Shown: one piece after another, positions 50,406-59,124 of the stretch
Layout of the letters: every line of letters starts with the position of its first letter
Numbering within the stretch: position 1 is the stretch's first letter
Source of the DNA: an uncultured Clostridium sp.
GTDB taxonomy: Bacteria > Bacillota > Clostridia > Clostridiales > Clostridiaceae
Assembly: GCA_937927335.1 (NCBI GenBank)
Contig: CALBDU010000079.1
Coordinates: 21,778-85,777, forward strand
DNA length: 64,000 nt
Direction of reading: 5' to 3'
The notes under the pieces: generated by a model
What the model was told of the DNA's origin: nothing
The model's database searches: none
Seen by the model: the letters and a program-made list of their open reading frames with translations, nothing else
Translations under genes and position numbers: made by a program

Positions 50406-51410
50406 TTATGAAAAGTAATCTTTTAAAAGCTCCCTTGTAAAAGATGGTTCCAGGTACTGCTTGATTTTACTGAAGGTATCCATATTTCTGATTTCCTTAC
50501 CCGCTCTTTGGTATTCCAGGTACGCATAAGCACACCATGACAATGCCCTGAGGTAAAGATAGGGCTTATAAAACTCTACCCTTTCCCTTATATTGTTATC
50601 ATATCCAAGACCATTAACATATAGAGAAAAGAAACCTTCAATTTCTTCGTTACTCAGTACGTAGTCTGTTTTCCACAGGGTCGTAGTGGGTGATAGGAAT
50701 TGAGTTAAATCCTGGCAGGGATCGCTTATTACCGGTTTCTCCCAATCAATAAGGTAAGACTGTTCATCACCGATGATAAAGTTGCTTGAATTTACTTCAG
50801 TATTGTTTATTACATGCCACTTATGCTCAATATAGTACTTTTCATTATTTTTATTCTTTTCAGCCCAGTTTAAAAACTTATAAAAAAATTGCTTCTGCTC
50901 TGAATCCACCAGGTCTGAACTAAAAAAATTCACTAAAAGCCGCTGTGATTCCTTGATTCTTTCTGTAAATATATTATATTCCACAATAAAATTTTTAAAA
51001 TTATTTCCTGATACATCTATGGAATGTATTTTTGAGAATATACCGGCTGCCCTGGTCAGATCTTTATTGTATAAAAGCGGTCTGCCTTCAAGGTACTGCA
51101 TAATTAAAATCCCATAATTTAATTCAACTTTATCATCATCCAGATAATAAACCTCTGGTGTGACACCGCTCTTTTCAAGCCTTTTTAGTGCTTCATACTC
51201 ATACCTTATCTGATTTTCCAGCACCAGCTGGCTCCCTGTATTTACCCTGAATACATATTTCCTATTATTTCCTTTCAAAATATAATTTATGTTATATTCC
51301 CCCTGAGCCAGAAATGATATTGAATAATTTTCCCCAAGACTTAACATCTGATTAAGGTTTTTATTCTTTATATAAATATAAATTTTATTTTTTAAAATAT
51401 CTTTTAACAT
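50406..51410 (-). CDS. Aminoglycoside/choline kinase-like phosphotransferase with altered catalytic loop
   Basis: 334-residue APH/ChoK fold: N-lobe with the Lys region KYVFRVNTGSQL and the acidic linker, C-lobe with the catalytic loop and the LIDWEKPVISDPCQDL metal motif (Asp222). The catalytic loop reads INNTEVNSSNF, where the usual HxDxxxxN has Glu205 in place of the general-base Asp and Asn203 in place of His; Asn210 remains. It may be weakly active or regulatory. It is last in the importer cluster, 19 bases after the ATPase gene, so its substrate is probably what the importer carries. Confidence 0.75.
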   Translation of the reverse strand: MLKDILKNKIYIYIKNKNLNQMLSLGENYSISFLAQGEYNINYILKGNNRKYVFRVNTGSQLVLENQIRYEYEALKRLEKSGVTPEVYYLDDDKVELNYGILIMQYLEGRPLLYNKDLTRAAGIFSKIHSIDVSGNNFKNFIVEYNIFTERIKESQRLLVNFFSSDLVDSEQKQFFYKFLNWAEKNKNNEKYYIEHKWHVINNTEVNSSNFIIGDEQSYLIDWEKPVISDPCQDLTQFLSPTTTLWKTDYVLSNEEIEGFFSLYVNGLGYDNNIRERVEFYKPYLYLRALSWCAYAYLEYQRAGKEIRNMDTFSKIKQYLEPSFTRELLKDYFS

Positions 51411-51429
51411 AAACTATCCTTCCATTATC

Positions 51430-52455
51430 TTATTTACTGCTGTAAAAAATTCCTTTGGTAAAATCTATACAAAGATTAACAGCATCACCTGTATTAAGCC
51501 TCATATGGCCTGAAGATGACACCTTCAGTTCCATTCCATTCACTTCAACCACATAATTAACCTTATCCCCCAGATATCTGCGGGACGTAATTTTTCCTGG
51601 TATACCGCCTTCACCCTGGTGTAATATCATTATGTCTTCAGGTTTAATCATAATTTTACCTGAGCCTTTAAAGCTGGTACCAGTATCAAACTCACCTAAT
51701 TCACATTTAAATATCCCCTTCTCCAGGGAACCTTGAAAATAATTTTTTTCTCCAAAGAAATCTGATACTCTTATATCCGCAGGCTTTTCATATATGTTTT
51801 CCGGTGTATCGAACTGGGCAATGCATCCATTTACCATCACTCCAATTTTGTCGGACATCATGAGAGCCTCCTCTTTATCATGGGTAACCAGTATAGTAGT
51901 AATACCAAGCTTCTTTTGAATATCAAGGACTAATTCCCTCATTCCCTGTCTTAGCTTTATATCCAGGCTGGAAAAGGGCTCATCCAGCAACAGCACTCTT
52001 GGCTCTACTGCCAGTGCTCTCCCAAGAGCAACTCTTTGTCTTTGCCCTCCGGAGAGCTCCTTTGGAAACCTTGTTTCCAACCCCTGAAGCCTTAACATGG
52101 ATATAATCTCCATCACCTTCAGATGCCTGGAATCCCTGCTCACTCCTGACATTTTCAGTCCGAACCCGATATTATCCTCCACATTTAAATGTGGAAATAG
52201 AAGATGTTCCTGAAATACAATCACAGTTTTTCTCTTCTCGGGAGGCAGCTTCATTATAGAGTTCCCATTTAAAATAATATCTCCACTATCAGGTTCCATT
52301 AATCCTGCGATAATCTTCAGCATTGTACTTTTGCCCGCACCAGATTCCCCTAACAAGGATACCAGTTCTCCGTCAGCTATGCTGAAGCTGATACTATTCA
52401 ATACTTGTTCACCTTTAAAGCTTTTACTTATATTTTTTACATAAAGCTCACTCAT
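51430..52455 (-). CDS. ABC importer ATPase (PotA/polyamine-like) with TOBE domain
   Basis: 341 residues: Walker A GESGAGKST, Q-loop VVFQEHLLFP, signature LSGGQRQRV, Walker B LLLDEPFSSLD, switch His THDKEEAL, all intact; a C-terminal TOBE-type regulatory domain from about 240 (IMIKPEDIMIL). This layout fits importers of polyamines, iron or similar solutes. It works with the two permeases upstream in the same operon. No binding-protein gene is in the cluster. Confidence 0.9.
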   Translation of the reverse strand: MSELYVKNISKSFKGEQVLNSISFSIADGELVSLLGESGAGKSTMLKIIAGLMEPDSGDIILNGNSIMKLPPEKRKTVIVFQEHLLFPHLNVEDNIGFGLKMSGVSRDSRHLKVMEIISMLRLQGLETRFPKELSGGQRQRVALGRALAVEPRVLLLDEPFSSLDIKLRQGMRELVLDIQKKLGITTILVTHDKEEALMMSDKIGVMVNGCIAQFDTPENIYEKPADIRVSDFFGEKNYFQGSLEKGIFKCELGEFDTGTSFKGSGKIMIKPEDIMILHQGEGGIPGKITSRRYLGDKVNYVVEVNGMELKVSSSGHMRLNTGDAVNLCIDFTKGIFYSSK

Positions 52456-52464
52456 TTAAATCTC

Positions 52465-53259
52465 CTACAGGTAAAAATTATTTTCAGACAAATATTTAAC
52501 TTTCACTTTTCTTTCAACAATATAAAGCAGTATAAAGGTGGTTAATATGAATACCACACTGTAGCAGGAGGCTGTATTTCTGTCGCCGCTTTGTATGAAT
52601 GGAAACATAGCCATGGTTAATGTAACCACATTGCCGCCACCTATGATAAATGTCAGGAAATACTGGCTAAAGGATACAATAAAAATTAATGCCCCAGCAG
52701 ATATAAGTCCAGGTGAAATAAGCGGCATAGTAACATAAAGGAAGGTCTTAATTTTATTTGCACCAAGAGTTCTTGCCTGTAGCTCTATGGATTCCCCCAG
52801 GGCCTCGAATACATCCGAAAGTATTCTGATGCCATAGGGAAGGCACGGTACAAGGTGAACCAGTACAACTCCCATAAAGGTTCCTGCCAGTCCAAGCCTT
52901 ATAAAAAACACCTGTATTCCCAGTGCAGTGGCAACCGGTGATATTATAAGCGGCAGCAGTACAAGCATTTTAAATAAACCCTTTCCTTTAAACTCGTACA
53001 ACCCAAGTGCCCTGGCTGCAGGTATGCTTATAGCCAAAGCCGCCAAGGTAACCACAGTAGATAAAAGGATACTGTATAAAACAATGCTTATGGTATTTAC
53101 TCCGCTAATAAAATATGTAAATCCTCTTAAACTAAATTCTGCCGGTATAATATATGGCCATGGCCATCTTTTTCCAAAGGCCCATAGCACCAGCACAGCT
53201 ATTGGCAGGAATACAGTAAATGCAAAGAAGCAGATTATATAATCAGATATTTTTTTCAT
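52465..53259 (-). CDS. ABC importer permease 2
   Basis: About 264 residues, six membrane helices, with an EAA-like loop (ELQARTLGANKIKTFLYVTMPLI, split) that docks on the ATPase; belongs to the BPD_transp_1 family of PotC/ThiP type. The track frame could begin at 53304, but that overlaps the first permease; the ATG at 53259 has TAGGTG four bases upstream and is preferred. It follows permease 1 by ten bases and the ATPase follows it by nine. Confidence 0.87.
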   Translation of the reverse strand: MKKISDYIICFFAFTVFLPIAVLVLWAFGKRWPWPYIIPAEFSLRGFTYFISGVNTISIVLYSILLSTVVTLAALAISIPAARALGLYEFKGKGLFKMLVLLPLIISPVATALGIQVFFIRLGLAGTFMGVVLVHLVPCLPYGIRILSDVFEALGESIELQARTLGANKIKTFLYVTMPLISPGLISAGALIFIVSFSQYFLTFIIGGGNVVTLTMAMFPFIQSGDRNTASCYSVVFILTTFILLYIVERKVKVKYLSENNFYL

Positions 53260-53269
53260 AATACACCTA

Positions 53270-54127
53270 CTAGTTTCTGCATATTCTACCCAAGGCTTTA
53301 TCATAGATCCATACCAATATTACAGATATCAGAATCAATATTACATTTACAGCCATTGCATTAGGTCTGTTAAAAATATCAGGATTCGAATATTCTATAA
53401 AGGCCTGTACAGGCAAGGTCCTTGGCCAGGTTGGACCCAGCAGATAGGGCACCTCAAAAGCTCCAAATGAAAATGCGAAAATTATTATAAATGAAGAAAA
53501 TACAGATGGCCAGGACAGGGGCAGCAGCACATTCCAGAAATACTGGTTTTTGCTGGCACCAAGATTCAATGCTGCTTCTTCAAGACTTTTATTAATGTTA
53601 TTAAAAAATGTATATACTACCATGGCCACAAAAGGTATTTCCTTCCAAAGGTATGTAATAATGATACCTACTCCGTACTTATCAAATACTAATAAAGGAA
53701 ACTCCCTCTGAGCATTTATAATGTGAAGGTGGTACAGAAGCCTTGGGAGCACTCCGCCCTGAGATAAGATGTTAAACATTAACAGCGCGGCAACCATATG
53801 AGGCACTATTATTGGAACCTTGTATAGCAGCTTTTCAAAATTCCTTCCTTTTTGGGAAAGCAGCATTGCATACGCCAATGTAACCCCGCCTGTTGCTGCA
53901 ATTAATGAAGAAATAAGTGAAGTACTCAGACTAAATCTTAAACTGCTTATAAAATTATTATTTGAAAATATATTTATATAATACTTTAAAGTTATCTCCC
54001 TCAAACCTACAACAGGCATATAACCAAAGCTTTCAAAAAGAGCTGTTATAATCCCTGAGGCAAGTATTCCGAATAAAACCATGGCTGCAGGGAAAAGCAG
54101 CAGGTAGGGTTTAACTCTATTATTCAT
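53270..54127 (-). CDS. ABC importer permease 1
   Basis: 285 residues with six predicted membrane helices and the EAA motif EEAALNLGASKNQYFWNVLLP, of the PotB/ModB-like BPD_transp_1 family. It partners permease 2 and the ATPase. It is separated from the nucleoside hydrolase gene by 90 bases holding a hairpin, where a binding-protein gene might have been expected. AAGGAG before the ATG. Confidence 0.87.
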   Translation of the reverse strand: MNNRVKPYLLLFPAAMVLFGILASGIITALFESFGYMPVVGLREITLKYYINIFSNNNFISSLRFSLSTSLISSLIAATGGVTLAYAMLLSQKGRNFEKLLYKVPIIVPHMVAALLMFNILSQGGVLPRLLYHLHIINAQREFPLLVFDKYGVGIIITYLWKEIPFVAMVVYTFFNNINKSLEEAALNLGASKNQYFWNVLLPLSWPSVFSSFIIIFAFSFGAFEVPYLLGPTWPRTLPVQAFIEYSNPDIFNRPNAMAVNVILILISVILVWIYDKALGRICRN

Positions 54128-54150
54128 ATATTATTTCTCCTTTAGAGATT

Positions 54151-54179
54151 CAATAAGGTGAGGTTGCACCCCACCTTAT
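54151..54179. repeat. Hairpin between the nucleoside hydrolase and permease genes
   Basis: AATAAGGTGAGG and CCCCACCTTATT pair (11 of 12) around TTGCA. On the minus strand no T-run follows, so it is more likely an RNA processing or stability element than a full terminator. Confidence 0.6.
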
Positions 54180-54217
54180 TTTATCAAAGAAATCCATTGG
54201 TTGTCTTTAGTAATTTA

Positions 54218-55084
54218 TTACTTCCAGGCCCATGCTTCAAATATGACCTTCTTAAATTCTACCACATCGGTAATTCTACCTGGAATATTAATTTTAGCAG
54301 ACCCTTCCTCTTGGTATTTAATATATCCTTTTCTTAAATCCTCAATGGTAGATTTAACGTTTAAATATCTCTCATCAAATAGCTCTGGATTTGTTAAGTA
54401 TACAGCGGCCGCAATATCCCAATTATAAAATCCATATATTCCAAAGGTTCTTTTATTATAATCATACCAGGGTTCAATATTATCAGCTATATAGCTATAG
54501 ACGGGATTTTTATGCTTAAGCTCATCAAGCTCATTTTTTTGAAAAAAGGCCTGAAGACAAGTATTGCCGCTTAGTATAGTTACATCAGAGTTTGAATTCA
54601 ACACATGATAAGCCGCCTCGGCATCACAGGAAAAATTCAATTCATCCAGGTCCACATGGTTGATTAGTAAAGGAGCTGTTATTCCCCCCATAAGCACTAT
54701 CTGTTTCAAGTTATTAAAAAAGTTATTATCCATCAAATAGGCCCCATAAAGGTTAGACAAAGATCCCGTGGCCAGGAGGGTAATTTTACCTGGTTCCTCT
54801 GCAGCGGCTCTGGCTAGATATGCTGCTGCCTCGCATATTCTATCCTGCTCTTTCTCTGCCCCTTTAAATACAGGTATATCATTTATATTAAAACTCTTTA
54901 ACATTGCCATAGTATTTTCGTATACATCCTGAATACTGCTGTTTCCATAGGTAGCAGTAATCCCGGCAAGGTCCACATCCTTTCTGCCCAGGAGGTATAA
55001 CAGCGCAAGTCCGTCATCTACATCCCTATCCTTTAAACTCATGGTATTGTCGCAGTCAAATATTACTTTTTTTTTCAAAGCCAT
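54218..55084 (-). CDS. Nucleoside hydrolase-like protein with variant Asp motif
   Basis: 288 residues of the inosine-uridine nucleoside hydrolase fold. Ca2+ ligands normally come from DxDxGxDD; here the motif reads DCDNTMSLKDRDVDDG, with an insertion. The other fold motifs are seen: ATYGNSSIQDVY, and NFSCDAEAAYHVL. A substrate other than standard nucleosides is likely. It heads the operon with the ABC importer, and the divergent AraC regulator sits 138 bases away. Confidence 0.8.
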   Translation of the reverse strand: MALKKKVIFDCDNTMSLKDRDVDDGLALLYLLGRKDVDLAGITATYGNSSIQDVYENTMAMLKSFNINDIPVFKGAEKEQDRICEAAAYLARAAAEEPGKITLLATGSLSNLYGAYLMDNNFFNNLKQIVLMGGITAPLLINHVDLDELNFSCDAEAAYHVLNSNSDVTILSGNTCLQAFFQKNELDELKHKNPVYSYIADNIEPWYDYNKRTFGIYGFYNWDIAAAVYLTNPELFDERYLNVKSTIEDLRKGYIKYQEEGSAKINIPGRITDVVEFKKVIFEAWAWK

Positions 55085-55222
55085 TATGCCCCCTGCTATT
55101 ATCCATATTGGTATAATTTCTTATCTATATTATAATTTAATATAACATAAATAAATATATTATAAAAACTTTCTATATTAGTTTCTCAATCTATAATAAT
55201 TGAAATTAAGAAGGGATTTAAT

Positions 55223-56098
55223 ATGAATTATTATACCAGCCTTATTAATAACATTCTGGATTATATTGAAGAAAATATACATGAAAGACTGTATCTGGAG
55301 GATATAGCCCGCCATTTCTCCATATCCAGGCACCACTTTAACAGAATGTTTAAAGTAGTATCCGGTATGACCTTAAAGCAGTATATATTAGGCAGAAAGC
55401 TTACAGAAGCTCTTATATACATTTCTGAAAAAAACAGTTCCATACTGGATGCCTCCATAGAGTTTGGCTTTGAATATCCTGAGGTCTTCAGCAGAGCATT
55501 TAAAAAGCGGTTTGGAACAGCTCCCTCTAATTGCATTGGGATAAATATTAAAAATAACATGGTGGATAAAATTCACCTGGTGGATCGTAATATCATAAAC
55601 TTTAAGGGCATGCTCACAATAAAGGGACATTATAAGTATCTTGACGAGACTGCGCTTCTGGGAATTTCATTAAAGGTGGATTCAAACAGTGTGGATTTTA
55701 AACCCCGTCTTAAAGGAGCTGGTGAAAATTTTGTTGAGCTGGCTTCCGGTTCAAACCTGGATAAAGAAAGGTTGTATGCTATAGTCAGCTGCCATGAAAC
55801 TGATAACGGTGAATATACCGTTTTTTATGGAATGAGGAATTCAAGCCTTGAAGCTTCAGCTGATCTATCCAGGTTTCACATCCCCACCGGATGGTATGCC
55901 AGCTTTATATATAAAGGTGACATGTTTGATATCCGTGAAGTTTTTATAGATGATTTATATCGCTGGATAATGATTAACGAAGTCCAGTTGAATCCCAATG
56001 GAATAGGCATGATAAATATATTTGAAAAGGATTATGCTGAAACCTCTGAAGTTCAGATATTGGTTCCTGTGAAAAGAAACAAAATACAGCAAGATTAA
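55223..56098 (+). CDS. AraC-family regulator with GyrI-like effector domain
   Basis: AraC HTH at the N-terminus (residues 8-105; LEDIARHFSISRHHFNRMFK and the second helix FGFEYPEVFSRAFKKRFG), then a C-terminal GyrI-like/effector-binding domain (about 125-291; ends in VQILVPVKR). This order is like SoxS/Rob-type proteins. It is divergent from the nucleoside hydrolase-importer operon, which is its likely target; the ligand could be the imported compound. Confidence 0.87.
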   Translation: MNYYTSLINNILDYIEENIHERLYLEDIARHFSISRHHFNRMFKVVSGMTLKQYILGRKLTEALIYISEKNSSILDASIEFGFEYPEVFSRAFKKRFGTAPSNCIGINIKNNMVDKIHLVDRNIINFKGMLTIKGHYKYLDETALLGISLKVDSNSVDFKPRLKGAGENFVELASGSNLDKERLYAIVSCHETDNGEYTVFYGMRNSSLEASADLSRFHIPTGWYASFIYKGDMFDIREVFIDDLYRWIMINEVQLNPNGIGMINIFEKDYAETSEVQILVPVKRNKIQQD

Positions 56099-56177
56099 TC
56101 ATGAGGGAAAAATGTCTGGGGGCTATTATAGAACTAGGAGAAATCCTTCTATACAGCTTTTTTGAAAGGAGATAAAA

Positions 56178-56987
56178 ATGGAAAATCTTAAGGGGAAGGT
56201 TGCTGTTGTTACAGGTGGCGGCAGAGGTGTTGGTAAAGGTGCTGCCATGGGTCTTGCTGAGGCTGGTGCCATTGTTTATGTAACTGGTAGAACGGAAGCA
56301 GGTGAAAACCTGCCTGGCTTTTTAAGCAACACCGGCATATTAAGCACTGCTTCTGAAATAGAAATGGAAGGTGGCATCTGCATACCCCATAAATGTGACC
56401 ATGCAATAGATCATGATGTGGAAATGCTTTTTAACAGAGTCTTCAAAGAGCAGGGAAGGCTGGATATACTAGTTAATTGTGCCTGGGCTGGTGGTATCCA
56501 TGCCATGAACAGCTACTATTTCCAGACTCCCTTCTGGGAGCAGCCTGTATCGTTATGGGATGACCACTTCACCGTTGGTTTAAGGTCAAATTATGTGGCC
56601 AGCAGATTTGCAGCAAAAATTATGACCAGGCAGAAAAGCGGCCTTGTGGTAAATATTTCATACTACGGCGGAAAGCAATATATGAACAATGTGGCCTACG
56701 GAGTAAGCAAGGCCGCTGTGGACAGGTTATCGGCTGATACTGCCTATGAGCTGAAGGCTTATGGGGTAACAGTTATTTCTCTGTATCCCGGCCAGGTAAG
56801 AACTGAAGGTATGGTGGCGTTAGCCAAATATGACAAAAGTATAGATATTAATAAAATGGAATCCCCACGTTTTACAGGTCGGTGCATAGCTGAACTGGCA
56901 AAGGATGAAACTTCCATACAGCATACAGGCAATGTGTTGATTACTGCAAAGGTTGGGGAACATTACGGCATTACCGATTGCTTTTAG
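56178..56987 (+). CDS. SDR-family oxidoreductase
   Basis: 269-residue NAD(P)-dependent short-chain dehydrogenase. Cofactor motif TGGGRGVGKG (TGxxxGxG, about 13-22), the catalytic Ser in VNISYYGGK and the YGVSK catalytic Tyr-Lys (about 174-178). Its overall layout, including the long middle insertion near LVNCAWAGGIHAMNSYYFQTP, is like DHRS1-type SDRs. Substrate unknown. It may be transcribed from the upstream AraC gene (79-base gap). Confidence 0.88.
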   Translation: MENLKGKVAVVTGGGRGVGKGAAMGLAEAGAIVYVTGRTEAGENLPGFLSNTGILSTASEIEMEGGICIPHKCDHAIDHDVEMLFNRVFKEQGRLDILVNCAWAGGIHAMNSYYFQTPFWEQPVSLWDDHFTVGLRSNYVASRFAAKIMTRQKSGLVVNISYYGGKQYMNNVAYGVSKAAVDRLSADTAYELKAYGVTVISLYPGQVRTEGMVALAKYDKSIDINKMESPRFTGRCIAELAKDETSIQHTGNVLITAKVGEHYGITDCF

Positions 56988-57102
56988 TAAGGAGTAATGA
57001 ACCGGCAATCAGCTTATAATTATTAAAAACATTTATGTATAAATATTTTCCAGTAAGAAAAAATACTAAAAGTGAACTGAATCTTACAGGAGGTATTATT
57101 AT

Positions 57103-59016
57103 ATGAGTGAAACTATTAGGGAAAAAACAGAAGGGCGTGTTAGCTACCATGATTCTGTAGAGGAAATGCTAAAGAGAATCAGGGAAGATGGCATGTCCAA
57201 TGCATTTGACAGGTGGACCGAGCAGGAAAAAATAAGATGCAAGTTTTGTCTTGAGGGTATGAGCTGCGTGCTCTGTACCCATGGCCCTTGCAGAATAAAC
57301 CTGAAGGGAGAGCAGCAAAAAGGTGTTTGCGGAATAGGTCCGGATGCCATGGCCATGAGAAATATGCTGCTTAAGAACATCATGGGCGCAGGCACCTACA
57401 GCCACCATGCCTATGAAGCCTTCAGAACCCTTAGGGCTACCGGTGAGGGTAAAACCCCTTTTCACATAAAGGATGTTAATAAGTTAAAATGGATGTGCGA
57501 AAAAGTAGGAGTAACAGTAAGCAATGATATAAACAAAATGGCTGTAGACCTGGCAAATTTCCTTGAGGCAGAAATGGGCAAGGATGTGGAGGAGCCCAGT
57601 GTTATGGTTGAAGTTTTTGCTCCAAAAAAGAGAAAACAGGTATGGCGTGACCTTGGAATATACCCTTCCGGAGTTGTCCATGAGGAACAAAATTGTGTAG
57701 CAAGCTGCCTCACAAACGTGGATGGCGATTACGTCTCTTTGGCAAAGAAAGCCTTAAGTCTAGGTATTGCAACAATTTATACTGCTCAAATAGGACTTGA
57801 GATGTGTCAGGATATACTTTTTGGAACACCTATGCCCCATGAAGTTAATGTTGATTTGGGAATTATGGATCCTGAATATGTAAATATTGTATTTAACGGC
57901 CACCAGCCATGGGCAGGAGCAGCCACTATAGAAAAAGCCAGGCTGCAGCAGGTTCAGGATAAGGCCAAGGCCGCAGGCGCAAAAGGCCTCAGAATTGTAG
58001 GCTCTATTGAAACTGGCCAGGAGCTGCTTCAAAGGTTCCCTGTAGATGACGTGTTTGTAGGCTTGATGGGCAACTGGCTAACCATAGAACCTTTATTGGC
58101 AACAGGTACTGTTGATGTTATGGCCATGGAGGAAAACTGCTCCCCTCCTGCAATAGACCAATATGCAGAAAAATATCAGGTTACTTTAGTTGGCGTAAGT
58201 ACTATCATAGGAATGCCAGGCCTGAACCATATGATGCCATACAGCCCATCTAAGGTGGATGAAATGGCAGATAAGCTTATTGACCTTGCTATAGAGAACT
58301 TTAAAAAGAGAAAAAATGTTATTACTCCAAAGGTTCCTAAAATAATACAAAAGGCAATAGCAGGATTTTCTACTGAAGCTGTACTTCAGGCTATCGGCAA
58401 TAAGCTCGACCCTCTTGTGGAGGTTATTGCTGCTGGAAAAATCAAGGGAGTTGTGGCTCTGGCCAACTGCTCCACCCTTCGTAACGGCCCTCAGGACTGG
58501 AACACAGTAAATCTGGTAAAGGAGTTAATAAAGAAGGATATTTTAGTAGTGGCCGGGGGCTGCGGCAACCACGCCCTGGAGGTTGCTGGCTTGTGCAATA
58601 TGGATGCCCTTAATATAACCGGAGAAGGTCTTAAAGAGGTTTGCGGCGCATTAAAAATACCTCCTGTTTTAAGCTTTGGAACCTGTACCGATACAGGAAG
58701 AATATCCATGCTGGTAACAGAGCTAGCCAATCACCTGGATGTTGATATACCTCAACTGCCTATTGCTGTAACAGCCCCCGAGTGGATGGAACAGAAGGCA
58801 ACTATTGATGGTATATTTGCCTTAGCCTATGGAGCGTATACACATCTATCACCTACACCATTCTTAACTGGTGCTAAAGATCTGGTAAAGCTCCTTACTG
58901 AGGATGTAGAGGGATTGACAGGCGGTAAAATTGCTTTAGGTGACGATCCTCAAGAGGTGGCTAATGCTATAGAAGCCCATATTATAGAAAAACGAAAAGG
59001 TTTAGGTTTAAGTTAA
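57103..59016 (+). CDS. cooS: Anaerobic carbon-monoxide dehydrogenase catalytic subunit CooS
   Basis: Ni-Fe CO dehydrogenase interconverting CO and CO2. The N-terminal Cys motif CKFCLEGMSCVLCTHGPC (Cys 46-63) binds the D and B clusters. C-cluster ligands are in FNGHQPWAGA (His), MEENCSPPAID, ANCSTLRNGP, GGCGNHALEVAG and GTCTDTGR. The 637-residue length is full. No cooF, cooC or acetyl-CoA synthase genes are adjacent, so it is a stand-alone CODH; electron partners are elsewhere. AGGAGGT lies about eight bases before the ATG. Confidence 0.95.
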   Translation: MSETIREKTEGRVSYHDSVEEMLKRIREDGMSNAFDRWTEQEKIRCKFCLEGMSCVLCTHGPCRINLKGEQQKGVCGIGPDAMAMRNMLLKNIMGAGTYSHHAYEAFRTLRATGEGKTPFHIKDVNKLKWMCEKVGVTVSNDINKMAVDLANFLEAEMGKDVEEPSVMVEVFAPKKRKQVWRDLGIYPSGVVHEEQNCVASCLTNVDGDYVSLAKKALSLGIATIYTAQIGLEMCQDILFGTPMPHEVNVDLGIMDPEYVNIVFNGHQPWAGAATIEKARLQQVQDKAKAAGAKGLRIVGSIETGQELLQRFPVDDVFVGLMGNWLTIEPLLATGTVDVMAMEENCSPPAIDQYAEKYQVTLVGVSTIIGMPGLNHMMPYSPSKVDEMADKLIDLAIENFKKRKNVITPKVPKIIQKAIAGFSTEAVLQAIGNKLDPLVEVIAAGKIKGVVALANCSTLRNGPQDWNTVNLVKELIKKDILVVAGGCGNHALEVAGLCNMDALNITGEGLKEVCGALKIPPVLSFGTCTDTGRISMLVTELANHLDVDIPQLPIAVTAPEWMEQKATIDGIFALAYGAYTHLSPTPFLTGAKDLVKLLTEDVEGLTGGKIALGDDPQEVANAIEAHIIEKRKGLGLS

Positions 59017-59027
59017 TAATATTATTT

Positions 59028-59058
59028 AAGGAGTCTGCAGGATTGCTGACTCCTTTTT
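59028..59058 (+). terminator. Terminator after cooS
   Basis: AAGGAGTC / GACTCCTT with a 12-base loop, then T-run. Confidence 0.82.
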
Positions 59059-59124
59059 AATTGATAAATTCCCATTTATATGGTAAGATTTACATACAAT
59101 AGATTGTCATGAGGGGGGAATAAT

